Assembly: GCA_033344775.1 (NCBI GenBank)
Contig: JAWPMT010000004.1
Location: forward strand, 682,001-746,000
DNA length: 64,000 nucleotides
DNA from: Cytophagales bacterium
Lineage (GTDB): Bacteria; Bacteroidota; Bacteroidia; Cytophagales; Cyclobacteriaceae
Direction of reading: 5' to 3'
In this document: positions 33,934 to 42,625 of the stretch, piece by piece
How positions within the stretch are numbered: the stretch's first letter is position 1
How the letters are laid out: every line of letters begins with the position of its first letter
Notes under the pieces: model-generated
Databases searched by the model: none
What the model saw: only the letters and a program-made list of their open reading frames with translations
Told to the model about the DNA's origin: nothing
Position numbers and translations under genes: made by a program

Positions 33934-34584
33934 TTAAGAAGGTTGCTTTATCGTCACACCCTGACGTTGCTTTTTAAGCGCCTTCTTGAATTGCTTAACT
34001 ACCCCATTGGTTTCTTCCCAAATTTCAGGAGACGAACGTTCTGCCTCTTCAAGCAAGGAAGTAATACTTGCAATAATGGCTTGTTCCTCCTCGGTAAGCG
34101 GATAATTTTGATATTGCGCGGCATAAGTAATCCTCACTACTGCTGCCAGGAGTTTATTCAAACCTTCCTTGTTTTCACCCCCGTTCCAGTAATAGGTTTC
34201 TACAAACCCGAGATGATAACTGGCTATCGTTCGATCCACACTGGAGAAAGTAGCGAGCAATTCTTTATCCCGGATGATACTCCCTTCTTCAATACTGGCT
34301 TTCAAAGACTCCAATTCACCTATAGCAAAGTCCATAGTCTCTTTATGAACCGTATCCTCACTGTCTGCTTCAGTGGCTAGGAAAAAGATGGCATCCTCGA
34401 GGCTTTCGAATGTTGAAGCCATATCTCCGTTTCTGAAATGCTGCAGCGATTGTCCGAAATAACCATCAGGCTGAGTAATCTCAGAACCAGCCAAAGAATC
34501 AGCATCCTCAATAAACCTGGGAGGATCATTGGTACACCCTACTAATAAAAGGGCGAACCAGGCAAAGTGTATAAACTTTTTCAT
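33934..34584 (-). CDS. Lipoprotein of unknown function, ECF-regulon member
   Basis: From ATG 34584 the product is 216 aa with a lipobox (FALLLVGC). The rest is helical (FAIGELESLKASIEEGSIIR; LLAAVVRITYAAQYQ). It shares length, helix pattern and residues with the protein at 56853 (FSISELELVRTEMEMDSLVT), suggesting distant paralogues, one in the island and one in the host flank. A degenerate ECF-type promoter lies directly upstream (34593-34621). Function is unknown; a periplasmic stress role is inferred. Confidence 0.75.
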   Translation of the reverse strand: MKKFIHFAWFALLLVGCTNDPPRFIEDADSLAGSEITQPDGYFGQSLQHFRNGDMASTFESLEDAIFFLATEADSEDTVHKETMDFAIGELESLKASIEEGSIIRDKELLATFSSVDRTIASYHLGFVETYYWNGGENKEGLNKLLAAVVRITYAAQYQNYPLTEEEQAIIASITSLLEEAERSSPEIWEETNGVVKQFKKALKKQRQGVTIKQPS

Positions 34585-34592
34585 TACCCACT

Positions 34593-34621
34593 TGAGACTG
34601 AAGAATTGAATTTTAGTCACA
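34593..34621 (-). promoter_or_regulatory. ECF-type promoter P5 (degenerate)
   Basis: TGTGACTAAA (34621-34612), a 13-nt spacer and GTCTCA (34598-34593) on the minus strand. It lies so close to ATG 34584 that the transcript would be almost leaderless. Confidence 0.5.
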
Positions 34622-34646
34622 TCTTACAGGAAAAATATTTTAAGAG

Positions 34647-35153
34647 ATGGAAGAGAAGATTGAGATCAAACCTTCTACCGACAAGAGAATTGGTGGCTAT
34701 CTACACCGCGTTACTCCCGTCGCCAATAAGTCCGGTGAAATACTGAACTACGTTCTCAGGCCTCTGATGGTAGAGTTCAAACTACGCGATATCTTCCAGG
34801 TTTCCGTAGGGTCTGCATTGTTAGCTATTCCTGTTTCTTTCACAGAAGAAGCCTGGCAATTGGCGGAGCAATTGCCGAATGCTAACATCATAGGTATCAC
34901 CCTTTTTTCATTGATTCTCACGTCCATCTTTATCTACTTCAACTTTTATCGGATTGCCTTCAAAGGGCATCAATTTGAGTTTGTTAAACGTGTATTGGGT
35001 ACCTACCTGATTTCCATGGCCATTGTTGCAATTATTCTAACGTTGATAGACAAGTGTCCCTGGGGAGTGGACAATGTATTGGCCATGAAAAGAATCATTA
35101 TAGTGGCATTCCCTGCAGCAATGAGCGGTACACTTAGCGACTCCATCAAATAG
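34647..35153 (+). CDS. DUF2391 family integral membrane protein
   Basis: The 168-aa protein has about four transmembrane helices after a 40-residue cytosolic start. It resembles DUF2391 (TIGR02587-type) proteins: RPLMVEFKLRDIFQVSVGSALLAIPVSFTEEAW at the first membrane segment and a C-terminal FPAAMSGTLSDSIK. The function is unknown. It diverges from the ECF-regulated lipoprotein gene and precedes the MscS-like gene by 35 bp, probably in one operon. Confidence 0.85.
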   Translation: MEEKIEIKPSTDKRIGGYLHRVTPVANKSGEILNYVLRPLMVEFKLRDIFQVSVGSALLAIPVSFTEEAWQLAEQLPNANIIGITLFSLILTSIFIYFNFYRIAFKGHQFEFVKRVLGTYLISMAIVAIILTLIDKCPWGVDNVLAMKRIIIVAFPAAMSGTLSDSIK

Positions 35154-35188
35154 TATGATCTACTTTATCTTTTTCAAATCCAATTAAC

Positions 35189-35710
35189 ATGATTGAGCAA
35201 CTCCAGGCCAATTATCCCTTATTTCAGGTTGGTCTTACCTTCCTGACGATTTTGTTCTACTTACTGACCAGACGCCTTTTCTCAAGAAAAGTGATTCGAA
35301 GAGCAGACCGGTTCAATTTCGAGGATGCCCGTGCCACATACATCAAGAAAGCAATCAGTGCTGGCCTTGTTGTTCTGTTCATCATCATATTAGGAATCAT
35401 TTGGGAAGTCTCACTTAAAGGACTGTCCGTCTATGTGGCCTCAGTTTTGACAGTCGTCGGCGTAGGGTTATTCGCAACCTGGTCTATTGTTAGTAACATC
35501 ACTGCGTCCGTGATTCTGTTTTTCTTCTTTCCATTTCGAATTGGTTCAAAAGTGAGGATTGTGGACGGTGACAACTCTGCTGAGGGAGAAGTGATTGGCC
35601 TTTCACTGTTTTCTATCCAACTTAGAAGAGAAGACGGCCAAGAGATCTATTATCCAAACAACCTGGCCATTCAAAAATCCATTGTGCATTTGAAGGAACG
35701 AAAATCTTGA
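35189..35710 (+). CDS. Small MscS-type mechanosensitive channel
   Basis: The 173-aa protein has three hydrophobic segments followed by a short MscS beta-domain. The pore helix and junction are recognisable in GVGLFATWSIVSNITASVILFFFFPFRIGSKVRIVDGD. The later EGEVIGLSLFSIQLRREDGQEIYYPNN matches the MscS sheet. The C-terminal alpha/beta domain of full MscS is lacking, as in the short Bacteroidota class. It would open under membrane tension to protect against osmotic shock, which fits the neighbouring stress genes. Confidence 0.88.
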   Translation: MIEQLQANYPLFQVGLTFLTILFYLLTRRLFSRKVIRRADRFNFEDARATYIKKAISAGLVVLFIIILGIIWEVSLKGLSVYVASVLTVVGVGLFATWSIVSNITASVILFFFFPFRIGSKVRIVDGDNSAEGEVIGLSLFSIQLRREDGQEIYYPNNLAIQKSIVHLKERKS

Positions 35711-36202
35711 AGAAAAAAGCGACACATCAAAGACGCATCGCTTCTCATTAAGAACCAGCTATGGAAAATAGATACTCACTATTTTATGATGGTGAAATTA
35801 ATTCCTGGACGAGGGACCAAGCAATAACTTCGATAAAGAGCCGAGAATGGTCAGTAAAATGACGGAAACAGGCGATTAAGCACTGGCTAATTTGTAGAGT
35901 TAAATCAATTGAAAATTCACGGATCTCGCATAGTAGAAGCGGATTTTGCAAGAATTATCAAACCCTGAAATTCCCCCTCACCTACTTTGAGTTGCCTACG
36001 AAAACAAATACCTCTAAAACCTCACATTCTTTTGCAAATTCAGCATGAAATTTGCATAACATTTATTTGATTATGGTCGTTTTTAAGGCCAGATCAAGAA
36101 CACAGCTCACTTACTATTTTAACATGCTAGTAAGCCATTACTAGTATGGAATCATGCCCTTATTAGGACATGGCAACTTAACAACTTATATGAAGTGAGA
36201 AC
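35711..36202. other. Gene-free gap between cargo and mobility module
   Basis: This gap holds a weak hairpin (AAGCGA at 35717-35722 with TCGCTT at 35738-35743, A run before it) and the palindrome at 36127. I see no gene, tRNA or attachment-site copy. In particular the tRNA-Pro core sequence is absent, so the island boundary does not fall here. Confidence 0.6.
36127..36144. promoter_or_regulatory. Palindrome CTAGTAA-GCCA-TTACTAG upstream of rteC
   Basis: A perfect 7-4-7 inverted repeat 59 bp before the RteC-like gene. It is a candidate operator for RteC or another element regulator; function is inferred from position. Confidence 0.5.
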
Positions 36203-37027
36203 ATGCAACAACTTTACAGTGATCTTTTGGATCGACTATCAAACGAATTACATCCGCTCCACATCACGGATCAAGACCCTATCCAAATCATTCCTAAAAA
36301 CATCAAGATTTGCCTGAAACTCAATAAAGACCTAAAAAAGAGGTACATCCAAGCAAACCATAACAAGGAGGAGCATATCCAGTTCTTCAAGACCATTAAA
36401 CCCTTATTCTACTCCGAGCTGTTTTATCAAAGGTGTATTCTGAAATTTTACAAGTCCCAACCAGAAGGAACGACAAAAGTATTCAAAGCACATATCCATA
36501 AGAACCTGGAACGAAGTAACGCACCATTCTATGAATTTTCAGTGTTTCACAACTACATGAGAATGAATTCTACTCAGATGGATGAAACGTACTTTACACC
36601 TATCCCCTACGATCCAGAAATACACGATCATTTGGAAGTTTCTACTGAAACAGATTTTAGTTCTCCTGCAGATACGACTCTCTCCATATTGATAGCCACA
36701 AAAAGGCATCAAGAATTCCTCAAGCAACAGCTAGCAGCGTTGAAAACTACTAAATCACAACCAGCAGAACAGCTACCTAAACCCCTGAAATTCAAAGGAT
36801 CTAAAGTTGATTTGATCTTGACCTCCTATGCACTATCAGAATTGTCAGATGCAGAAGGAGACGTCAAAAGACACGCCGAATGGTTGAGTTTGATGTATGA
36901 CGAAGATTTAGGGGATGTCTATCGAGGTTTCCATGACATTAAGAAAAAGAAGAATCCAACAGCATTCTTCGACAAACTCAAAAAAGCCGTTTTCAGACGA
37001 ATGAATGATGATAACGATGACGAATAA
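36203..37027 (+). CDS. rteC: RteC-domain protein (mobile-element regulator)
   Basis: The 274-aa protein matches the RteC family known from CTnDOT, where RteC activates the excision operon. Signatures include EHIQFFKTIKPLFYSELFYQRC in the N-terminal half. The C-terminal half has SKVDLILTSYALSELSDAEGDVKRHAEWLS and then DLGDVYRGFHDIKKKKNPTAFFDKLKKAVFRRMNDDND. It begins the mobility module of the island and probably controls excision functions. The downstream CCAAGTTGG sites may be its targets. No accompanying RteA/RteB genes are seen. Confidence 0.9.
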   Translation: MQQLYSDLLDRLSNELHPLHITDQDPIQIIPKNIKICLKLNKDLKKRYIQANHNKEEHIQFFKTIKPLFYSELFYQRCILKFYKSQPEGTTKVFKAHIHKNLERSNAPFYEFSVFHNYMRMNSTQMDETYFTPIPYDPEIHDHLEVSTETDFSSPADTTLSILIATKRHQEFLKQQLAALKTTKSQPAEQLPKPLKFKGSKVDLILTSYALSELSDAEGDVKRHAEWLSLMYDEDLGDVYRGFHDIKKKKNPTAFFDKLKKAVFRRMNDDNDDE

Positions 37028-37030
37028 ATA

Positions 37031-37050
37031 CCAAGTTGGTACCAAGTTGG
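37031..37050. repeat. CCAAGTTGG iteron pair, direct
   Basis: CCAAGTTGG-TA-CCAAGTTGG starts 3 bp after the rteC stop. Each 9-mer is itself palindromic around its centre. A second pair lies at 37267-37286. They flank a gene-free 216 bp; an 80-aa ORF across it is rejected. Candidate regulator binding sites or origin iterons. Confidence 0.6.
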
Positions 37051-37266
37051 CATTTATTGAATCGAGGCTAAATGGGCTTAAAAAGTGCCAATTCTCCTGT
37101 CATCAGGCGCTGATTTCAGGAATGCATTCAAAATTTCAAGCTTCTTCATGCGCTCAACTCACATTTTCTGCAGAAAATCAGATGGAAACAGCTCCATTCT
37201 GCTTTTGCCAGTATCAAAAAGTGCCTAAAACGATGAGTTTTTGTTAAAATCCGTTAAAAAGCAATA

Positions 37267-37286
37267 CCAAGTTGGTACCAACTTGG
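37267..37286. repeat. CCAAGTTGG iteron pair, perfect 20-bp palindrome
   Basis: CCAAGTTGGTACCAACTTGG is an exact 20-bp palindrome, 65 bp before the excisionase-like gene. Position suits an operator for that gene, bound either by its own product or by RteC. Binding is not proven. Confidence 0.65.
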
Positions 37287-37351
37287 GAATAAAAGTTATT
37301 GCCACCTTTCATATTTGAGCCATTGAAAACAAAAACAAATAAACGTTTCTT

Positions 37352-37633
37352 ATGGCTACAGAAATCATCACTAAAGAAGATCTCCGTGAATTCAAAACAG
37401 AACTATTAGGAGAATTACATTCATTGATTCAGAACTCTGATGAAGGTCCAAAACGGCAATGGCTAAAGTCTTCAGAAGTAAGAAGGATGTTGAAGATCTC
37501 AGCAGGATCGCTGCAGAACCTACGAGTAAATGGACATCTGCCCTACACCAAAGTACAGGGAATTATCTTCTACGAATACCAGGACATCATCGACATGATC
37601 GATAACAACAAGTACAACAACGCTTTACAGTAG
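37352..37633 (+). CDS. Helix-turn-helix (excisionase/MerR-type) DNA-binding protein
   Basis: The 93-aa protein has a short coiled N-terminus (KEDLREFKTELLGELHSLI) and then an excisionase-type helix-turn-helix. Its core is WLKSSEVRRMLKISAGSLQNLRVNGHLPYTKVQGIIFYEYQDI, a pattern typical of HTH_17 proteins on Bacteroidota elements. It is likely either the excision factor or a regulator of the island. It follows the CCAAGTTGG palindrome and precedes the replication-type genes. Confidence 0.88.
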   Translation: MATEIITKEDLREFKTELLGELHSLIQNSDEGPKRQWLKSSEVRRMLKISAGSLQNLRVNGHLPYTKVQGIIFYEYQDIIDMIDNNKYNNALQ

Positions 37634-37708
37634 ATGTCTGATACTTAAGCACTCCTGAATCCCCCTTTTCGGTCCGTCGTACGGAAGGGGGTGCAGGGGG
37701 ATGTTAAC

Positions 37709-38107
37709 ATGAGTAATGTCAATTACATCGCACATCTCAACGGCTATTTTGCCAGGGTAGAGGCTGATGCTAGGCTCAACTCGAGTCACTTAGGCCTCTA
37801 CATGGCACTATTTCAGCTGTGGAACATGAATCGATTCAGAAATCCAATATCAGTAGCGCGACAAGAACTGATGCATCTTTCAAAGATCGGTTCCACCAAT
37901 ACTTACACCAGGTGCATGCGGGAGCTTCATGAATGGGATTACATCGATTATCATCCGTCACACAATCCCTTGAAGGGCAGTACGGTCAACATGTTCTACT
38001 TCGGTTACAGCAAACCCAAGTCCACCCAGAGTGACAGTTACAACACAGTAAAGAAACCAATCAACAAAGGCGTCAATGAAGACAAAGACTACAGCGAACC
38101 ACTCTGA
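37709..38107 (+). CDS. Winged-helix replication-initiator-like protein of mobile element
   Basis: From ATG 37709 (a GTG at 37691 is less likely) the product is about 132 aa. It begins with YIAHLNGYFARVEADARLNSSHLGLYMALFQLWN and continues PISVARQELMHLSKIGSTNTYTRCMRELHEWDYIDYHPS, a winged-helix of the sort that heads replication or regulatory proteins on Bacteroidota mobile elements. A flexible Ser/Lys-rich tail follows. It overlaps the ATPase gene by 32 bp. It probably binds the element's DNA; I cannot say whether it starts replication or regulates transcription. Confidence 0.75.
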   Translation: MSNVNYIAHLNGYFARVEADARLNSSHLGLYMALFQLWNMNRFRNPISVARQELMHLSKIGSTNTYTRCMRELHEWDYIDYHPSHNPLKGSTVNMFYFGYSKPKSTQSDSYNTVKKPINKGVNEDKDYSEPL

Positions 38108-38723
38108 CATATTTCCATTCTCCGAATGCCTTTCTGTTCTCGAGCATTCCGGAAAGCGATTCTACGGTGATCACTTTCGCATAGTGGACGAGGATCATGA
38201 AGTAATCTTCAAACTCCTGGTCTATTTCATGAGAGATGAGGCAAACGCCAAAAAATTGGGCATCAGCTTCAGGAAGGGCATACTATTGACCGGGCCAGTG
38301 GGTTGCGGTAAGACCTCACTCATGAACCTCTTCCGGTTCATCACAGCAGCTCACAACCATCACACCATGGTGTCTTGCAGAAAGGTTTCATTTGAATTCA
38401 TCCAGGAAGGCTACAAAGTAATCCAGCGTTACAGCGACCACTCCTTTAGACACAACAACATGGAGTGGCAACCCAAGACTTATTGTTTTGATGACCTGGG
38501 ATCCGAAGACACCCTAAAATACTTTGGTAATGAGTGCAATGTGATGGCAGAAATCCTCCTCTCCAGATATGACCTATTCATTTCGCAAGGCATGCTCACG
38601 CACTTAACCACCAACCTCAACAGCTCAGAAATGGACGAACTCTATGGCAATAGGGTAAGAAGTAGGATGCGTGAAATGGTCAATTTGATCAGTTTCGAGA
38701 ATGGGAGGGATAAGAGGAAATGA
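38076..38723 (+). CDS. DnaC/IstB-like AAA+ ATPase of mobile element
   Basis: The 215-aa protein has a Walker A motif (GILLTGPVGCGKTSLMN, about residue 70). A Walker B follows (KTYCFDDLGSE, about residue 135), then sensor-like LTTNLNSSEMDELYGNRVRSRMREM. Size and motifs suit a DnaC-like helicase loader or IstB-type ATPase. Its gene overlaps the winged-helix gene by 32 bp, a pairing like initiator plus loader, so together they may support replication of the excised island. This joint role is inference. Confidence 0.85.
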   Translation: MKTKTTANHSDIFPFSECLSVLEHSGKRFYGDHFRIVDEDHEVIFKLLVYFMRDEANAKKLGISFRKGILLTGPVGCGKTSLMNLFRFITAAHNHHTMVSCRKVSFEFIQEGYKVIQRYSDHSFRHNNMEWQPKTYCFDDLGSEDTLKYFGNECNVMAEILLSRYDLFISQGMLTHLTTNLNSSEMDELYGNRVRSRMREMVNLISFENGRDKRK

Positions 38724-38760
38724 CAATTCACAACTAAATGCAAAAATGTCGAATGCTTCA

Positions 38761-41700
38761 TTAACTGGCAATTTCTCTCATTATGTTATCCCAACCTTTT
38801 GTTTTAAGATCATATAAAGAAATCATAGGCATCGGGAGTTCACGTATGAACTGTAGGGAAAGTGCTTCATTCGTTAGAAAAAGTGAATAAATACTGTACT
38901 CCTTGAAGTCAATTCCATATGCATTGAATACCTCTTTCTTATTTATCACTAACCAGTCATGTCTCTTTTGGTGTTTGGGGAAGTATTCATCGAAGTATTT
39001 ATCAACTTCTCCGATCATTTCTCTCGGATTTCTAGCCGGTTCTGTCTTTTTACATTCTATTGAAAATAGAGACTTGGAGTTTTTATCGATAAGGAGGATA
39101 TCTATATCTCCTAAGTTTATCTTACTCTTCAATCTGCTCTTCTGATTAATCTCAACCTCTTCCTCTAAAACACTGAAATTGAATTCTTTGAGGATATTAA
39201 ATGCTTCTTTTTGCAGTTTCTTACCCCGTTTCTGAGAGATTTTGGAAATACTTCGGTTTAATGCCGAGCCAGCGGGTGCTTTAAATCGTCCTGCGATAAG
39301 CAGATTAATAAGATAACGCCATGATCTGTCTACATGCCGGGGAGTCCACAAAATAGATGTTTCATTATCCGCTTCATGAAATTGAATTAGTGGTCTCGAA
39401 AGATATGAGAGTCTTCTGGTAAATTTCCATGGAAGCACATCATTTATTTGAAAATCTCCTTCTGGTAAATCAAGAATACTGCCGCGATCTGATAGACTAA
39501 GAAAAGATAGAGCTGCTAGCGTTTGCTCTTTAGAAATTTTTCCTTCAAACTCTAATTGAATTCTGGATATGAGTTCATCAATTTTAATGATGTATACGGG
39601 AGAGTTTTGCTCAAAACCGATCATACTCAAACATTCCATAATCCCTCCAAGTTGAAAAATCGATATTCCAAAGACTTCATTAAATGACGTATTCAAATTC
39701 TCGGGCAACTTGGATCTTGATAAGTCGTCAGGACTAAACTCTAAATGAAATTTATCGGTAGAGTCATAAAGGAATTCCTTACTTCTAGCTTCTAAAAAAG
39801 CATTCAAGTATTTTTCTGAAGTCTCTCTGGCGTTGACTCCAATCCTCCCAGAAGGTAAAACCATAAGTCGCCTATTAAATAGTCGATATCGAATTTCGTC
39901 TTGAACACCCCCCCAATAAACTATTAAGGACATGATAGCAATTAAATCGTCAATAGCTTGTTGGTTTGGCTGTCTTGTTCCAGTTCCCGGTTCAGCAACA
40001 ATGTGCTCAATTAAGCATCTTACGGCGATATTGGTTTCATCAAGTCGTTTTTGTTCGCTTGATAATTTTTCTATTATGTCTTCATTTTTTACAAAACAGT
40101 GAGCTCTAGTTGGTGATTGAATTCTTTTCAATGCTTGCTGATGCAATAAACTTTCATTTAAAGCCATCAAATCTTTGATTTGTTTATATGGATCATAACC
40201 TTCTAGATATGACCTTAACTTGGGGAGAAGCACCTTTTGAAGTATATTCTTCACTAAGTCTAACTGATTAGTATTGTTGTCAATATCTCCAATTGGTGGG
40301 CATAACTCTCCAAGCTCTGGAATAATATCGTCAAGTATTAGTTGCTTATTCTCTTTTTGCAGATATCGTGGATTTACCAGATTAACTGGACTATATGCTA
40401 TATCACTAGTATGTTTTGGGTACAGAAACATCTTTTTTAGACCAATAGGAGCTACTTTGTTAATGATCTGCGATATGACATTTGGAGAAAGGTTTGTTTC
40501 GTTTCTGTGTAATTCTATTAAGGGGATCAAAGCACCGAGAATGACCATAAGAAGAATCCTTTCACCCTCATTGTTAGCTAATCTTAAATAATATTTTAGG
40601 GCATTTGGAATTACAATATGAATCTGGTCCCTTGCTAATTCTAATTTGAAAAGTTCATGAATTTCAGGACTTTCCTCATCCCTTGTTGTTGGGTCTAAGA
40701 AATGCGTTGGATTTTCAAAGTCGAATGAGAGGAAAAGAACTTGTAAAGGAAGTTTATTTATGAACTGTGAAACTTCAGATCGAATCTCATTCATCCAAAA
40801 ACACAGCATTTCGCCGAATTCGTAGTAAAAATATCTCTCATCTCTAGGAATCGAATTAATCTTTCTATTAGCCCGAATCCATACGTCAACAGGAAAATCC
40901 TTTAAATAGAAATCAAAGAATAATGGGATATTTTCACGATTTGCATACTTATCAATATAGCTCACCTCCCTAATTACAGGAAGCATGTAAACCTTATTAG
41001 CAGAATAACCTTTATGATGTACAATCAAAGGGTCTTCAAACTCTACAGATTTCTTTATGATATCAATTCCAAAACCTGGAGGAATCATTATTCCATTCGG
41101 CTTTTCATCATCTCCTAGATAAAATGAATTATGCACTTTGTAGAATGCAAACAAATCTATAAATGATGTAAACGGGGGTAGTTCAACAGATAATTGAAAT
41201 TTCTTTTTAGCTCGAACAAAATACCACAAAGACATTTCATCTAAGTCCTCGTTTTTGATAATACAAAGAAGCTGGTAGAGTGTAGAAATAACCCCGTATT
41301 CCTCGTCTTCAAATCCACCATATAACAGATATTCCCTTCCTATTGAGCTATATAGGTCGATTTGCAGTATCTGTTTATCTGAATAGCTCTTACTGACAGA
41401 TTCTTTTATTTCACTTCTTATTGACAAGACTTTAGGGCTAGAGGAATTAGGGTCTGGATGACATGGTGTACGGAGATTATAGTTAATTCCTTTATCCTCT
41501 GTAAAAGTTATAAGAGCAATTTTGTCTGAATCAAATTCATATAACTCAAAATCAAACTCATCTTTCCATCTCTTATTCTTCTCTATTTTAATTTTTTCGA
41601 ATCCGATTCTCCCCAACTGAAAGTGCAGGTCACTCCTAGCCAATTGATGGTATCTTGTAGTAAACCCCGATATTATTCCTGATCTCGAGACGAGAACTAA

Positions 41701-42546
41701 TGTGTAGTGGATTAGTGCGGATAAAATGGTTGTTGGTGATATTACAAAATAACCACGATTAGTTTCGATTATTGGTTTAGACCAAAGAGGGCTATTTTCA
41801 TAATGTTCAAGTGATGGTTTAGAACTTTTTACATCTTCAGATGTCAGTAAGAAATCCTTAATAACCTCTTCTTCCAACTTATGGCTCCTACAAAATGAAC
41901 GGACACTTTCCTTATCAATCCATAGGGAATACTTTGCCTTTTCAAGGTCCGTTTGAAAGTCGATCTCTGAACCATTCGCTTCACCACTCAAGTTTCTACC
42001 AAAACCTAACTTTGACGCGATTGAATTAGAAATCCATGGCAACAAGGTGAGAGCCGATTTCAGTTTTACATAAACTTCTTTCTTGAAAAGCTCTTTATCA
42101 TAGTTGAGAGTCTTTATAAAAAGATTTAGGGTAAAGGCTCCTTGTTCAAAGTTTCCTCCAAACAATACATTGTTGCCTACAGTTGTCATCACATTCTCCG
42201 TGAACATGTTTACTGGAGGATCCTCCATGACAAAATGTGGCAAGTGTTGATCAAGTACCCTCTTAAGTTCTATTGGGTTTACGGTCAAATCAGTCTTGTT
42301 CTGACACGATAATGCTAATAGAGTCAAATAATCAAGCCGTAAGTTTTTTCCATGATTTCTTGGATCAATTGATAGAGCAGCAAAGAGAATTGCCAAATCA
42401 TAACTGTTGAACTTTTTAAAGTATCGTTTGAAACTAAACTTAGAAAAGGTTGACTTTAATCTTTTGCTGAACGATTTATTACAACAGTGCTTGAATTTCT
42501 TGCCACTCCCACAAGGACAAGGATCATTTCGACCTATCTTTCTCAT
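38761..42546 (-). CDS. Large SEC-C / PD-(D/E)XK nuclease-like protein, putative defence protein
   Basis: The 1261-aa protein opens with a SEC-C zinc motif (DPCPCGSGKKFKHCC, residues 8-22). About 1100 residues of AT-rich-encoded, mainly helical sequence follow, which I do not recognise. The C-terminal part from about residue 1140 looks like a PD-(D/E)XK nuclease: GDIDILLIDKNSKSLFSIECKKT gives the D...ExK core. It is transcribed away from the small membrane gene at 42626 and next to a NACHT-nuclease protein. SEC-C domains also head other large proteins in bacterial defence loci. An anti-phage role is inferred; no system name is assigned. Confidence 0.7.
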   Translation of the reverse strand: MRKIGRNDPCPCGSGKKFKHCCNKSFSKRLKSTFSKFSFKRYFKKFNSYDLAILFAALSIDPRNHGKNLRLDYLTLLALSCQNKTDLTVNPIELKRVLDQHLPHFVMEDPPVNMFTENVMTTVGNNVLFGGNFEQGAFTLNLFIKTLNYDKELFKKEVYVKLKSALTLLPWISNSIASKLGFGRNLSGEANGSEIDFQTDLEKAKYSLWIDKESVRSFCRSHKLEEEVIKDFLLTSEDVKSSKPSLEHYENSPLWSKPIIETNRGYFVISPTTILSALIHYTLVLVSRSGIISGFTTRYHQLARSDLHFQLGRIGFEKIKIEKNKRWKDEFDFELYEFDSDKIALITFTEDKGINYNLRTPCHPDPNSSSPKVLSIRSEIKESVSKSYSDKQILQIDLYSSIGREYLLYGGFEDEEYGVISTLYQLLCIIKNEDLDEMSLWYFVRAKKKFQLSVELPPFTSFIDLFAFYKVHNSFYLGDDEKPNGIMIPPGFGIDIIKKSVEFEDPLIVHHKGYSANKVYMLPVIREVSYIDKYANRENIPLFFDFYLKDFPVDVWIRANRKINSIPRDERYFYYEFGEMLCFWMNEIRSEVSQFINKLPLQVLFLSFDFENPTHFLDPTTRDEESPEIHELFKLELARDQIHIVIPNALKYYLRLANNEGERILLMVILGALIPLIELHRNETNLSPNVISQIINKVAPIGLKKMFLYPKHTSDIAYSPVNLVNPRYLQKENKQLILDDIIPELGELCPPIGDIDNNTNQLDLVKNILQKVLLPKLRSYLEGYDPYKQIKDLMALNESLLHQQALKRIQSPTRAHCFVKNEDIIEKLSSEQKRLDETNIAVRCLIEHIVAEPGTGTRQPNQQAIDDLIAIMSLIVYWGGVQDEIRYRLFNRRLMVLPSGRIGVNARETSEKYLNAFLEARSKEFLYDSTDKFHLEFSPDDLSRSKLPENLNTSFNEVFGISIFQLGGIMECLSMIGFEQNSPVYIIKIDELISRIQLEFEGKISKEQTLAALSFLSLSDRGSILDLPEGDFQINDVLPWKFTRRLSYLSRPLIQFHEADNETSILWTPRHVDRSWRYLINLLIAGRFKAPAGSALNRSISKISQKRGKKLQKEAFNILKEFNFSVLEEEVEINQKSRLKSKINLGDIDILLIDKNSKSLFSIECKKTEPARNPREMIGEVDKYFDEYFPKHQKRHDWLVINKKEVFNAYGIDFKEYSIYSLFLTNEALSLQFIRELPMPMISLYDLKTKGWDNIMREIAS

Positions 42547-42625
42547 AAATAAAACCCTTATCTTGCATATAAGATGTAATTTATCTTTTTGCCATCCCTT
42601 TTGTCAATAATTTATAGGAAAAGAA

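Noticed and set aside
35711-36202. Possible left boundary of a smaller 16-kb element
   Set aside because: I looked for the tRNA-Pro core and the TGTTCACC boxes here and found neither; both are at 11.56-11.65 kb.
37005-37247. 80-aa plus-strand ORF after rteC
   Set aside because: Overlaps the rteC end and runs through the CCAAGTTGG sites; no protein pattern.
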